Source of the DNA: Pseudomonas haemolytica
GTDB lineage: Bacteria; Pseudomonadota; Gammaproteobacteria; Pseudomonadales; Pseudomonadaceae
Assembly (NCBI RefSeq): GCF_009659625.1
Contig: NZ_VOIW01000004.1
Coordinates: 1 to 64,000 of the forward strand
Reading direction: 5' to 3'
Length of the DNA stretch: 64,000 nucleotides
Under the pieces are notes generated by a model, which saw only the letters and a list, made by a program, of their open reading frames with translations, was not told the origin of the DNA and ran no database searches. Below are positions 50,342 through 60,070 of this stretch, one piece after another (position 1 is the stretch's first letter; every line of letters starts with the position of its first letter). The position numbers and the translations under genes are program-made.

Positions 50342-53300
50342 TCAGCGGCCCTTGATCACCATATCCACCGGCGTCTCACCCACCGCCTGCCAATTGGGCC
50401 GATACATCGACTCCACCTGCGGCGGCGGCACGCGATAGGTCCCCGGCGTCACCGCCCGCGCCAAGTACAGCAAGTGCGTGGTGCCGTAGCCGTCCAGATT
50501 CATCGCCGCCACATAGCGATCATCCCTGAACTCCTGATGCTTGAGCGATGCGTTCTGCATTGACTCGCGCCATTGCTTGACTTGGCTGCTGGCGTTTTCC
50601 AGGCTGGCCGCGCTTTGTGCCAGGTTCTGGTTTTCCAGTTCCAGGCCGGCGGGCAGCAGGTCTACCACCAGGGCATCCGGCACGCGCTGCTTGGCGCTGA
50701 CGGCCAAGTGCACCAGCACCAGGTCACCGCTGTTGAGGTTACGCAGATTCAACGCCTGGCCGTCCATGCCCAGGTATTCGCGGCGGATACTCAGGTTTTC
50801 ACCACCGGCCGCTGGCGGCATTTGTGGATAACCCGAGATCGTCAACTGCTGGTACACCGGTGCGTCACCCTGATTGCTCAAGGCCAGGTCGCTGGACAGC
50901 AGTTTGCCTTCCAACTCCAGCGTCGATTGCTGATTATTCAACTCATGCAACCCGCCGCTGCCGGTGAGCGACACCTGCCAGCTCGCTTCTGGCTTGGCAA
51001 ACCCAAGACGCCCGGCCAGGAACAGCGAATTACGCTCCTGGGTCGACAGGTACGGGCTGGCAGCCAACTGGTCCGACAGGGTGAACAAACGCTCTTCACG
51101 CTGGCCCTTGGCCAAGTCATTTTCTTCCAGCAATGCCAGGATCATCGCCTGGTCACGCAACGGGCTGCCGTAGTCGGCCAACCACGCCTTGCTATCGCGC
51201 TGCGCCGCCAACCCGGCCAACAACGCCTGATCCGCACGCGGTTGATCGCCCATTTTCTGCAGGGCGATGGCCAACTGCACCAGCGGCAACCCGGAGCGCG
51301 CATCACTGCGCCGCTCGAACAGGCTACGCAACGCCCCCAACGGTGCCTGCTGACTGCGTGCCAACACCATGCCGGCGTAAGCCTGCACGGCAAAGCGCGT
51401 GTGCTCGGCGTTGTCGCTGTAGTCGACTTCGATCAGGTTGCGCTCCTGCACATACCGCAGCAGGCGCTCGCTGGCCTTCTTCAAGGCTTCAGGCGGTACG
51501 GCAAAGCCCTGGTCGCGAGCGCGCAGCAGGAAGTCGGTGACATACGCGGTCAACCAATATTCTTCCTCGCCGTCGGCGCCCCATAAACCAAAGCTGCCGT
51601 TGTAGCGCTGCATGCCCAGAAGGCGTTCGATGCCCAACTCGATCTTGCGCTTGCGCTCGGCATCCGGCTCGCCCTTGATGCTCAGGCGCTTGAGCAGCGC
51701 GTCATCGGCATACAGCGACGGATAAAGGCCACTGGCGGTTTGTTCCAGGCAACCATAGGGGTACGCCTTGAGCGCACTGATCTGCGCGCCAAGGTTCAAC
51801 GGTGGCCGACTCGACAGGCTCAACAGCGCCTGGCGCCCCGAGGCATAGAACTGATCCAGCGCGCCCGATGGCAAGCTCCATGGCTGGTCCTTGAGCACTG
51901 CGCGGTACTGCTTGAGCAGTGCCGGGTACGCCGGGCGCACGCCCAAGGTCCATTCGCGGCTGAACGGCGGCAGGTTTTCACCCGGCAGGTCCAATCCGTT
52001 AACGGTGACCTTGACCTTACCCTGGCCCAATCCACCCCAAGCTTTCACTGGGATGCGCAAGGTGGTGCGCTGGCCTTGCTTGAGTTCAACCGATTGCGTA
52101 CCACTGTTGACCAGTTCCACCTGCCCTTCAGTCGTCAGTTGCACATCGAGCTTCTGCGCCTTGCCCGACAGGTTGGAGAGGTCCAGGGCCAAGGTGGTCT
52201 GGTCGCCTCCCGCCAGGAAGCGCGGTGCCGACAATTCGGCAATCAACGGCGCGGCGATCACGGTCTTGCCTTCGGCCATGCCGTAGCGATCATCGCTCCA
52301 GGCCTGGGCCATCAGGCGCAGCTCGCCATTGAAGTCGGGGATATTGACGCTGACTTCGCCCTCGCCATTCTCGTTCAAGGCCACCGGCGCGCTTTGCAGG
52401 GCGACGATGGTCACGCTGGTGTCCGGGCGCTTGCCGCCCTTGGCCAACGCCGCGTCGCCACCAAATGCCAGGCTGGCCAGGCGCCCCTGGCCGGCTTCGA
52501 TCAACTGGCCGTAGATGTCGAACTGGTCGACGCCATAGGCTTTGCGACCAAACAGGCTGGCATACGGATCGGGCGTGGGGTATTCGGTGATATTGAGGAT
52601 GCCCACGTCCACCGCCGCCAGCAGTACATGCACCTGTTTCGGCACGCTGCCATCGGCGTTCTTGGCGGCGATCTTCACCGTCAGCGGTTGTTTGGGGCGC
52701 ATTTTTTCCGGCGCGGTGAGGGTTAGGCCAAGTTTGCGCTGGGTGCGATCCAGCGGCAGGTGCAGCAGGCCTACGGCGCGTTTTGGCGTGATATTGGCTT
52801 TGCGCTCGCCGGGGCGGATCACCAGGGCGCTCACATACAGATCATGGCGCGACCATTTAGGGTCGAGCTTCACCGCAAAGCTTTTGCCTTCGGCCGGCAC
52901 GTCGATTTCCTGCCACCACAGCGGGCCTTCGGCGGACTCCACCAGCAGGTAGCCTTTACCGGCAGCCGGTGGGGTGACGGTGACGTTGGCGGTATCGCCA
53001 TCGCCATAGGCGGGTTTATCCAGCGCCAACTTGACCTGGTCGGGGCGCACGGCGCCGCCTTCGGTGTTGTCCTGGGCCTGGTAGCCGGCCCAGAAACGCA
53101 CACTGCTGATGAGCCCGGTCTGCGGGTCTTCAACCTCGACGCGGTAAGGACCCCACTCCACCTGGAAGCTGACCTTGGCGGTGTCGCCGGCCTTGATGTT
53201 CAGGGTCTGCTCGTCGAGGTTGAGGAATTTCTCATTGAAGTGATAGCTCCAGCCGTCATTCTCCGAGTAGTTCCAGTAGTAGTCACGGCGCTCGCGCACC

Positions 53301-55240
53301 AGGCGTACCTTGAGGTTTTGCGCGGCCAGTTTCTGCCCGTCCTGGTTGGCCACCAGCACTTCGAATTCCACCGGGCCATCGCCGTTGGTTTCCTTGCCGT
53401 CAAACAACCCGCGCAGGCCCGGCAGTTGCTCGGCCGGCCAGATCGGCTGCACCAGGCGCCGAGTGATCGGCCGCCCGCCAGACTCTTGCAGGCTGGCTTG
53501 CACAATCAATTGCAACGGCGATTTGGCCTCGGCCCACTTGCTTTCCAGGGTCAGCGCTTGCTCGCCATTGGCGTCGAGCACGCTTTCGTCCAGCTCGAAA
53601 TCCTGGCTCAGCTCTTCTTCGGTGACGGAACCAAACTGGTAGCCCGGCAGGGATTTGACTGCTTCACGCAGCGGGCGCACGTAGACCTGGCCGCTGACCC
53701 GATTACCGGATGCCGGCGCGCCATACAGATAACGCCCGTTGACCTGGATGACCGGGTTATCCGCCGGGCTCAGTGCCGTGTCGCTGCCCTTGAGTTCCAG
53801 CGCCAGACGCTCGGGCAGGAAGTCTTCGACGAGGAACTCATACAGCTTTGGCTTGCCATCGCCGAGGTCGAACACCAACTGCCAGCGCCCGGTCGGCGCT
53901 TCGCCGGCCAGTTGCAGCGGGTATTGATACAGGCCGGAGGCATCGGCCTCCCACACGAACTTGCGGCTCACTTGCTCATCCGGGCGGCGCACTTCAACGC
54001 TCACCGGCTGCGGCTTGACCGCGTTGCCATCCTTGTCGCGCAACAGCGCGTTGAGCAACACCGTTTCACCGGGGCGATACAGGTCCCGCGGGCCGAACAC
54101 AAAGAACTGCAACGGGTGGGACGGCTGCCCGCCGATATCGAACTCAGCCAGATCCAGCGCGGCGCTGTCCAAGCGCAACAGGCTGGTTTGTTCACCCTGC
54201 TTGGCCAGCAATACCTGGGCCTTTTTCGGCAGCGGCAACTCGGCGTGCCCACCGTCTTCGGTCTTGCCCTGGCCGAGCACGCGGCCTTCGGCATCGAGGA
54301 TTTCAAGCTCTACGCCGTTAAGCGCCTTGCCGCCTTCCAACGCCTGGGTAAACACGTCCAGGCGATTGGCATAGCGATGCACCGACAGGCCGATATCACT
54401 CAAGGTAAACAGCGTGGCCGGTTGCGAATAGTTGTAGGTGCCCGAAGCACGCATCACCGCCAGGTACACACCCGGCTGCTGCAATTGCTTGAGGCCGGCA
54501 ATCGGCAGCAGCAGGGTTTCGCGGGTGTTGCGCGCCGGGTTCAGGTCGAAACGCCCGCCGTAGACCAGATCCGCCATCGGCAGCAGTTCACGGGACTCAT
54601 AGCTTTGCAGACTGGTATTGCGCCCCCACTGGGCCAGGAACGACGGCAGGGATTCAGGTTTGATACGGAAGAATTCCACGTCGATCTTGTCGACATTCAG
54701 CGCGATCACCGGCAGGCCCTCGGCCAGGCGTGTCGGCAGCAACGTGCCACGGCTGGCGAAGCCGACGGTGGCTTGCAGGTCGCGGGTTTCCAGGCGAGCG
54801 GTGTATTCGGCGGCGAGTGTGTTGTCATTGACCGCCTTCACCCCAGCGTCGACCGTCAGCACCAGCTTGCGCTGCGGTTCGAGGTGGCGCAGGCGCAGTT
54901 CCATCAGGTTATCGGAAAGCTCCCAGGCGCCATCCACCTTGCCGGACTTGCTGTCCACCAGGTGCAGCTTGTCGGCGAACTTCTGATCCGGGTCCAAGGG
55001 AATGGAAAAACTCACCGACAAGGTGCTGGCCCCATCCAACTGCACCTCGGACACGTCCACCACGCTTAACTCACGCCCGGCATAACGCTGCTTCAACGCC
55101 GCCACGTCCACCGCCGCCTTGGCGGGTTTGGGCGCTACGCTTGCCGCGGCGGAAGCCGTCGGTGCAGCCGGTTTATCGGAAGAATCACAGGCGCTCAGCA
55201 GGGCCAGCGCGCAAGCGAGGAACAGTCCTTTGTTAAACAT
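50342..55240 (-). CDS. yfhM: Alpha-2-macroglobulin family lipoprotein YfhM (ECAM)
   Basis: The 1632-aa periplasmic protease trap has a lipoprotein signal ending LLSAC (Cys18), with Asp at +2, so it should stay in the inner membrane facing the periplasm. N-terminal MG domains and a bait-like region are followed by the A2M domain (GFASRGTLLP early; SVNIPDFNGELRLMAQAWS in the middle). The thioester motif YPYGCLEQTASG has Cys near residue 1164, followed by an alpha-alpha barrel TED domain (LGMQRYNGSFGLWG). The intact CLEQ shows the thioester-bearing type. It is thought to protect the cell when PbpC repairs breached wall. Confidence 0.94.
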   Translation of the reverse strand: MFNKGLFLACALALLSACDSSDKPAAPTASAAASVAPKPAKAAVDVAALKQRYAGRELSVVDVSEVQLDGASTLSVSFSIPLDPDQKFADKLHLVDSKSGKVDGAWELSDNLMELRLRHLEPQRKLVLTVDAGVKAVNDNTLAAEYTARLETRDLQATVGFASRGTLLPTRLAEGLPVIALNVDKIDVEFFRIKPESLPSFLAQWGRNTSLQSYESRELLPMADLVYGGRFDLNPARNTRETLLLPIAGLKQLQQPGVYLAVMRASGTYNYSQPATLFTLSDIGLSVHRYANRLDVFTQALEGGKALNGVELEILDAEGRVLGQGKTEDGGHAELPLPKKAQVLLAKQGEQTSLLRLDSAALDLAEFDIGGQPSHPLQFFVFGPRDLYRPGETVLLNALLRDKDGNAVKPQPVSVEVRRPDEQVSRKFVWEADASGLYQYPLQLAGEAPTGRWQLVFDLGDGKPKLYEFLVEDFLPERLALELKGSDTALSPADNPVIQVNGRYLYGAPASGNRVSGQVYVRPLREAVKSLPGYQFGSVTEEELSQDFELDESVLDANGEQALTLESKWAEAKSPLQLIVQASLQESGGRPITRRLVQPIWPAEQLPGLRGLFDGKETNGDGPVEFEVLVANQDGQKLAAQNLKVRLVRERRDYYWNYSENDGWSYHFNEKFLNLDEQTLNIKAGDTAKVSFQVEWGPYRVEVEDPQTGLISSVRFWAGYQAQDNTEGGAVRPDQVKLALDKPAYGDGDTANVTVTPPAAGKGYLLVESAEGPLWWQEIDVPAEGKSFAVKLDPKWSRHDLYVSALVIRPGERKANITPKRAVGLLHLPLDRTQRKLGLTLTAPEKMRPKQPLTVKIAAKNADGSVPKQVHVLLAAVDVGILNITEYPTPDPYASLFGRKAYGVDQFDIYGQLIEAGQGRLASLAFGGDAALAKGGKRPDTSVTIVALQSAPVALNENGEGEVSVNIPDFNGELRLMAQAWSDDRYGMAEGKTVIAAPLIAELSAPRFLAGGDQTTLALDLSNLSGKAQKLDVQLTTEGQVELVNSGTQSVELKQGQRTTLRIPVKAWGGLGQGKVKVTVNGLDLPGENLPPFSREWTLGVRPAYPALLKQYRAVLKDQPWSLPSGALDQFYASGRQALLSLSSRPPLNLGAQISALKAYPYGCLEQTASGLYPSLYADDALLKRLSIKGEPDAERKRKIELGIERLLGMQRYNGSFGLWGADGEEEYWLTAYVTDFLLRARDQGFAVPPEALKKASERLLRYVQERNLIEVDYSDNAEHTRFAVQAYAGMVLARSQQAPLGALRSLFERRSDARSGLPLVQLAIALQKMGDQPRADQALLAGLAAQRDSKAWLADYGSPLRDQAMILALLEENDLAKGQREERLFTLSDQLAASPYLSTQERNSLFLAGRLGFAKPEASWQVSLTGSGGLHELNNQQSTLELEGKLLSSDLALSNQGDAPVYQQLTISGYPQMPPAAGGENLSIRREYLGMDGQALNLRNLNSGDLVLVHLAVSAKQRVPDALVVDLLPAGLELENQNLAQSAASLENASSQVKQWRESMQNASLKHQEFRDDRYVAAMNLDGYGTTHLLYLARAVTPGTYRVPPPQVESMYRPNWQAVGETPVDMVIKGR

Positions 55241-55389
55241 GGGGCACTCGTAGTCAGAGGGAACCGAGGGGTGAACTATATATCAGCGCCGGCCAAGCCG
55301 CTGTGGCGCTGGTCACATTGACCGACGGAGGGCAGTTTGGTTCTGGCCGCCATCCAGGCCAAACCAAATCCCACAAACAATGCAGACAC

Positions 55390-55487
55390 AAAATGTGGGA
55401 GGGGGCTTGCCCCCGATGGCGGTGTGTCAGTCACTGATATTTTGACTGACCTACCGCTATCGGGGGCAAGCCCCCTCCCACATTGGT
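55390..55487. repeat. Inverted REP pair (REPIN) 3
   Basis: Head-to-head REP cores as at 9296 and 21135, here with GCTTGCCCCCGAT in place of GCTTGCTCCCGAT in both arms, so the two arms have co-varied. It ends 35 bp before the MATE gene start. Confidence 0.85.
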
Positions 55488-55521
55488 TCTGGGTACAATG
55501 CCGCTCCACCAAGGAGCCCTC

Positions 55522-56862
55522 ATGACCGCCCTGCTCGCCGACTGGCGCCACCGCCCCACCCACCGCCGCGTCTGGGCCTTGGCAGCGCCGATGATCCTGT
55601 CGAATATCTCCGTGCCGCTGGTGGCCCTGGTCGACAGCATGGTCATCGGCCACCTGCCCCACGCCCATCAACTGGGCGCCGTGGCCGTCGGCGCCAGCCT
55701 GTATACCTTCCTGGCGTGGGCCATGGGCTTCCTGCGCATGGGCTCCACCGGGTTCGCCGCCCAGGCCGCCGGGCGCAACGATGGTGCGGCGCTGCGGCAA
55801 ATTCTGTTGCAGGGCTTACTGCTGGCGCTGGGCCTGGCGATGCTATTGGGCACCGTGGGCATTCCGCTGAGCCATCTGGCCCTGGAGTGGATGCAGCCGT
55901 CCCCCGAGCTCAATCAACTGACCCGCGACTTCTTCCACACCCGCCTGTTTGGTCTGCCCGCCGCACTCGCCAGCTATGCATTGGTTGGCTGGTTCCTTGG
56001 CACGCAGAATGCCCGGGCGCCGTTGGCGATTTTGCTGACCACCAACCTTGTGAACATTGCGCTTAACTTGTGGTTCGTCCTCGGACTGGACTGGGGCGTG
56101 GTCGGATCTGCACGCGCCTCGGTGATCGCTGAGTGGACCGGCGCCCTGCTCGGCCTGGCGCTCACGCAAAAAGCCCTGCGCGCCTACCCCGGGCATATTG
56201 CCTGGGCCGCGCTGAAACTATGGCAAAGCTGGCGCCCGTTACTGGCGGTCAACCGCGACATCTTTATCCGCAGCCTGGCCTTGCAGTCGGTGTTTTTCAT
56301 GATCACGGTGCAAGGCGCACGCCTGGGCGATGCCACGGTTGCAGCCAATGCCTTGCTGCTCAATGGGCTGTTGCTGACGGCGCATGCTCTGGACGGTCTG
56401 GCCCATGCAGTCGAGGCCCTATGCGGCCACGCCATCGGCGCCCATGACCGCCAGGCGCTGCGCCGCTCGTTGGTGGTTGCCTGCGGTTGGTCACTGATCG
56501 CCAGCATCGGTTTCGCCCTCTTGTTCACCTTGGGCGGCCACCTGTTTATCGCCATGCAAACCGATATTCCCAGCGTGCGCGAAACGGCCGATATCTACCT
56601 GCCTTACCTGGCGGTATTGCCGTTGATTGCTGTGTGGAGTTATTTGCTCGATGGCCTGTTTATCGGCGCGACACGGGCGCGGGAAATGCGCAATGGGATG
56701 TTGCTGACAGTGATAATAGTGCTGCCGGTTGCCTGGGCGCTGCAAGGGCTGGGTAACCACGGGCTGTGGATCACCTTCCTGCTGTTTATGGCGGTGCGCA
56801 GCCTGACGCTGTGGGCGATTGCCTGGCGGCTGAATCGGCAGGGGCTTTGGCTGGGGGGATGA
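55522..56862 (+). CDS. dinF: MATE-family efflux transporter, DinF type
   Basis: The 446-aa inner-membrane protein has 12 hydrophobic segments. The start at 55522 (MTALLADWRHRP) has AAGGAG five bases upstream; an ATG 39 bp earlier would lie in the REP end. VWALAAPMILSNISVPLVALVDSMVIGHL is the MATE TM1 region, and the pattern recurs weakly in the second half (LALQSVFFMITVQGARLGDATVAANALL). DinF members export drugs or oxidised compounds with Na+ or H+. Monocistronic, followed by a REP-like palindrome. Confidence 0.88.
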   Translation: MTALLADWRHRPTHRRVWALAAPMILSNISVPLVALVDSMVIGHLPHAHQLGAVAVGASLYTFLAWAMGFLRMGSTGFAAQAAGRNDGAALRQILLQGLLLALGLAMLLGTVGIPLSHLALEWMQPSPELNQLTRDFFHTRLFGLPAALASYALVGWFLGTQNARAPLAILLTTNLVNIALNLWFVLGLDWGVVGSARASVIAEWTGALLGLALTQKALRAYPGHIAWAALKLWQSWRPLLAVNRDIFIRSLALQSVFFMITVQGARLGDATVAANALLLNGLLLTAHALDGLAHAVEALCGHAIGAHDRQALRRSLVVACGWSLIASIGFALLFTLGGHLFIAMQTDIPSVRETADIYLPYLAVLPLIAVWSYLLDGLFIGATRAREMRNGMLLTVIIVLPVAWALQGLGNHGLWITFLLFMAVRSLTLWAIAWRLNRQGLWLGG

Positions 56863-56869
56863 GATCCAG

Positions 56870-56899
56870 ATGTGGGAGCGGGCTTACTCGCTCCCACAT
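56870..56899. terminator. Single REP-like palindrome
   Basis: ATGTGGGAGCG (56870-56880) pairs with CGCTCCCACAT (56889-56899) across 8 nt. It lies between the convergent MATE and speA genes and is the only terminator-like signal there. Confidence 0.68.
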
Positions 56900-56919
56900 T
56901 GAATCGCTGTCAGCTGATA

Positions 56920-58833
56920 TTACGAGGACAGGTAGGAAGAACGAGTCAAGCCAAGGCGCAACGCATCCAGGAACTGGGTGCGCTCAGACGCGGAGATCTT
57001 CGCGCTGGCACACTTGTCACGGTAGTGAGTCATCAACTCCTCCGGCGACAAGTGCACATAGCGCAGCATGTCTTCGATGGTGTCGTGGGTCTCGATCCCG
57101 GCGCTGTACACCGAACCGTCTTCGCGCTGGTAGATGTTCACCGAGTCGGTGTCACCGAACAGGTTGTGCATGTCACCCAGGATTTCCTGGTAGGCACCCA
57201 CCAGGAAGATGCCCAGCAGGTAATCCTCACCTTCGTTCAAGCCATGAACCGGCAGGCTGGTCTCGATGCTCTGCTCGTCGACGTATTGCTTGATCTTGCC
57301 GTCGGAGTCGCAGGTCAGGTCTTGCAGCACGGCGCGGCGCAGTGGCTCTTCGTCCAGACGGTGCAGCGGCAGGATCGGCAATACCTGGCCGATGGCCCAG
57401 GTATCCGGCAGGCTCTGGAATACCGAGAAGTTGCAGATGTACTTGTCGGCCAGCTTGTCGTTGAGTTCGTCCAGCACCTGGCGGTGCGAGCGCTGGCGGG
57501 CTTTCAACGAGTTGTGCAGGCGGCGGCACACGGCGAAGTAGCACTGTTCGGCCAGGGCTTTTTCCGCCAGGGTCAGTTTGCCGTCGGCGTACTGGGTGGC
57601 CACGTCGCTCATGTAGTGGGTGGCACGCCAGTAGGTTTCGGTGACCATCTCGATGTCGGTCGGGCCCAGCAGGTCCACCAGCCACTGCACGGTTTCCGGC
57701 AGGCTTTCCTTGTTCTCGATGAGCGGGATTTCGTCGTTGTGCTTCTCGACGTCAGTCACCTGCACCACCAGCATGGCGTGGTGGGCGGTCAGGGAACGGC
57801 CGCTTTCGGAGAAGATGTTCGGGTGCGGCAGGCTCTGCGCATCGCAGAATTCCTTGAGCATGCCCACCACCACGCCGGCGTAGTCGTCCATGTCGTAGTT
57901 GATCGAGCTGGCGTTACGCGAGTGGGTACCGTCGTAGTCCACGCCCAGGCCACCGCCGACGTCGATATGGTCCACCGGCAGACCGAGGTTGCGCAGTTCG
58001 CCGTAGTAACGAATGGCTTCCTTGAACCCGTGCTGGTAGTCGGCCAGGTTGGCGATCTGCGACCCCATGTGGAAGTGCAACAGGCGGATGCCCTGGTCCA
58101 GGCCTGCCGCGCGGAAGCGCTCGACAACCGACAGCAACTGCGCCGCCGACAGACCGAACTTGGACTTCTCGCCACCGGTGTCCGCCCACTTGCTCGATGC
58201 CAGGGACGACAAACGCACACGCAGGCCGACCTGTGGCTTGACCTTGAGGCTCGCCGCCTCTTCGATCACCAGCTCAACTTCGGATTCTTTCTCGATCACG
58301 ATGAACACATTGTGGCCGAGCTTCTGACCCATCAGCGCCAGGCGAATGAACTCGCGGTCTTTGTACCCGTTGCAGACGATGGTGCCGCCCTTCGGCGCCA
58401 GGGCCAGCACTGCCAGCAGCTCAGGCTTGGAGCCGGCTTCCAGGCCAATGGAGACATTCTGGGTGGCGATGATGTTCTCGATCACCGCTTCCTGCTGGTT
58501 CACCTTGATCGGGTACAGCGCGGTGTACTTGCTCTGGTATTCCAGGCGCTCGATGTTCGAATCGAAAGCACCGGTCAACTGGCGCACGCGGTCTTGCAGA
58601 ATGTCGGGAAAGCGCACCAGCAGCGGCAGCGACAGGCCGCTCTTGCGCAGTTCATCGACTTGCTCGTAGAGGTCGACAGGTGTGCTGTTCGGGCCGTTCG
58701 GACGGACTTCTACGCGACCGGCTTCATTGATCGCGAAATAACCGGCCCCCCAATGGCGAATCCCGTAAACACTGCGGCTGTCCGCAACTGTCCATTGGCT
58801 GCCATCGTCTTTGCGTGTGCGTCGTACGGACAT
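56920..58833 (-). CDS. speA: Biosynthetic arginine decarboxylase
   Basis: The 637-aa PLP enzyme converts arginine to agmatine, the first step to putrescine. The TIM-barrel PLP lysine is in [16 protein letters not shown] near residue 105. Further marks are [26 protein letters not shown], the [14 protein letters not shown] phosphate site and the C-terminal barrel with the [20 protein letters not shown] segment. Length is normal for SpeA. It is transcribed toward the MATE gene. The SUI1 gene upstream on the same strand is 142 bp away. Confidence 0.96.
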   Translation of the reverse strand: MSVRRTRKDDGSQWTVADSRSVYGIRHWGAGYFAINEAGRVEVRPNGPNSTPVDLYEQVDELRKSGLSLPLLVRFPDILQDRVRQLTGAFDSNIERLEYQSKYTALYPIKVNQQEAVIENIIATQNVSIGLEAGSKPELLAVLALAPKGGTIVCNGYKDREFIRLALMGQKLGHNVFIVIEKESEVELVIEEAASLKVKPQVGLRVRLSSLASSKWADTGGEKSKFGLSAAQLLSVVERFRAAGLDQGIRLLHFHMGSQIANLADYQHGFKEAIRYYGELRNLGLPVDHIDVGGGLGVDYDGTHSRNASSINYDMDDYAGVVVGMLKEFCDAQSLPHPNIFSESGRSLTAHHAMLVVQVTDVEKHNDEIPLIENKESLPETVQWLVDLLGPTDIEMVTETYWRATHYMSDVATQYADGKLTLAEKALAEQCYFAVCRRLHNSLKARQRSHRQVLDELNDKLADKYICNFSVFQSLPDTWAIGQVLPILPLHRLDEEPLRRAVLQDLTCDSDGKIKQYVDEQSIETSLPVHGLNEGEDYLLGIFLVGAYQEILGDMHNLFGDTDSVNIYQREDGSVYSAGIETHDTIEDMLRYVHLSPEELMTHYRDKCASAKISASERTQFLDALRLGLTRSSYLSS

Positions 58834-58975
58834 CGAAGTCCCCTATAAATGAAGTCGAAGACACCGCCCCGGTTCAGGGCTGGCGCAGTCTAAAGAATGA
58901 AAATGACGATTTGCCTGCAAGGGAGGTAGACCCCACTCGCAGGACAGAGTTTAGCCACAGGTTGGGAAGAGGCTT

Positions 58976-59347
58976 TCAGCCGCCGGACTTCTTGGCCTTG
59001 TACCCGAGCTTGATCAGCTCGGCCAACAGCAATTGGACGTGATCGCCCTGGATCTCGATGACCCCGTCTTTCAACGCGCCACCGGTGCCACAGCGCTTTT
59101 TCAGCGTGGTGGCCAGTTCCTTGAGCGCCTCTTCGGCCAGGGGCACGCCGGTGATGGTGGTCACCGTCTTGCCGCCACGGCCCTTGCTCTCGCGGCGCAC
59201 GCGGGCAATGCCGTCGCCTTCAGGGATCAGGGTCTGTCTGCAGGTGCACGAATCCACGGGCTGACGACAGTCCGGGCAGTGTCGACCTGCGTCGGTGGAA
59301 AATACCAGGCCACCAAGGGCGGCGAAGGATGCGGCTTTTTTGGCCAC
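58976..59347 (-). CDS. SUI1/YciH family translation factor
   Basis: The 123-aa protein probably starts with the GTG at 59347 (MAKKAASFAALGG), since AGAGGA lies six bases before it; a TTG two codons earlier is too close to that site. An N-terminal Cys cluster HCPDCRQPVDSCTCRQ resembles a small zinc-binding knuckle. The SUI1 fold follows: KGRGGKTVTTITGVPLAEE, LATTLKKRCGTGGALKDGVIEIQGDH. YciH in E. coli influences start-site discrimination under stress. In this genome it lies between speA and a Nudix/DUF2333 pair, as in P. aeruginosa. Confidence 0.9.
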   Translation of the reverse strand: MAKKAASFAALGGLVFSTDAGRHCPDCRQPVDSCTCRQTLIPEGDGIARVRRESKGRGGKTVTTITGVPLAEEALKELATTLKKRCGTGGALKDGVIEIQGDHVQLLLAELIKLGYKAKKSGG

Positions 59348-59530
59348 CGGCAATCCTCTTGGGAGGATGAAGACTGATCGGCCTGCGCCATGGGGCTAGA
59401 CCGACCGCGAAGCCCCACTCAGGCAGGGGCAGCGCTACCGAACCGCCAAGGTGGTTCGGGTGAAAAGGCGCGCAGTGTAACGGCAAAAAGCAAAGTTGCT
59501 AAGAGCCAAATGGCGCCAATTTATGCAACT

Positions 59531-60070
59531 TTAGCGACGTGAGGCCAGATAGCGCCGCAGGCCCTCTTGGGCGTCCGGGCAGTAAGGCTTTTGCTTGGCT
59601 TCGCGCAGCACGGTTCTGATCGGTAAAAAGCGCGCTTCCATCACCTCTTCGGGCTGCAGGCGCAGGGAACTGTCCCACACGGCGGAGTAAGATTTGCACC
59701 AAAGCCGGCTGTCGCCTTCTTCGAAATAGAAATGGTCATGCTCGGTCAATGGCACACCGCTGACACCCAGCTCTTCTTCCAGCTCGCGGGCTGCCGATTG
59801 CGCATAGGATTCACCGGCCGCGACCATCCCGCCCGCCGCCGTGTCCCAAAACCCGGGATACAGCGCCTTGCTCAGGGTGCGTCGATGCACGCACAGCTCG
59901 CCCTTGGAATTGAACAGGAAGATAAAGGTGCAACGGCCGATCAGACCGCGCTGGCGAAGATCGGACCTGACCAGGTGGCCGAGCAGGTTGTCCTGCTCGT
60001 CGACCCAGCAGATCAGTTCGGCGTCGGAGGCCGCACGGTGTGCGACCTCCCTGGAGGAAGCGTCCATCAT
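59531..60070 (-). CDS. Nudix hydrolase (YfcD-like)
   Basis: The 179-aa protein begins at one of two adjacent ATGs (60070 or 60067). The first overlaps the DUF2333 stop codon as TGATG, implying translational coupling. The Nudix box is complete: GGMVAAGESYAQSAARELEEELGV, i.e. Gx5Ex7REUxEExGU. An N-terminal LVRSDLRQRGLIGRCTFIFLFNSKGELC matches the IPP-isomerase/YfcD-like subgroup. It should hydrolyse a nucleoside-diphosphate-linked or related substrate that cannot be named from sequence. Confidence 0.88.
   Translation of the reverse strand: MMDASSREVAHRAASDAELICWVDEQDNLLGHLVRSDLRQRGLIGRCTFIFLFNSKGELCVHRRTLSKALYPGFWDTAAGGMVAAGESYAQSAARELEEELGVSGVPLTEHDHFYFEEGDSRLWCKSYSAVWDSSLRLQPEEVMEARFLPIRTVLREAKQKPYCPDAQEGLRRYLASRR

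Noticed and set aside
52760..55069. 2.3-kb plus-strand open frame opposite yfhM
   Set aside because: It is a shadow frame caused by GC-rich third positions. Its translation is rich in Gln, His, Arg and Val without any domain, while the minus strand encodes a full A2M protein.
56872..58848. 2-kb plus-strand open frame opposite speA
   Set aside because: Same codon-bias artefact. All arginine decarboxylase motifs are on the minus strand.
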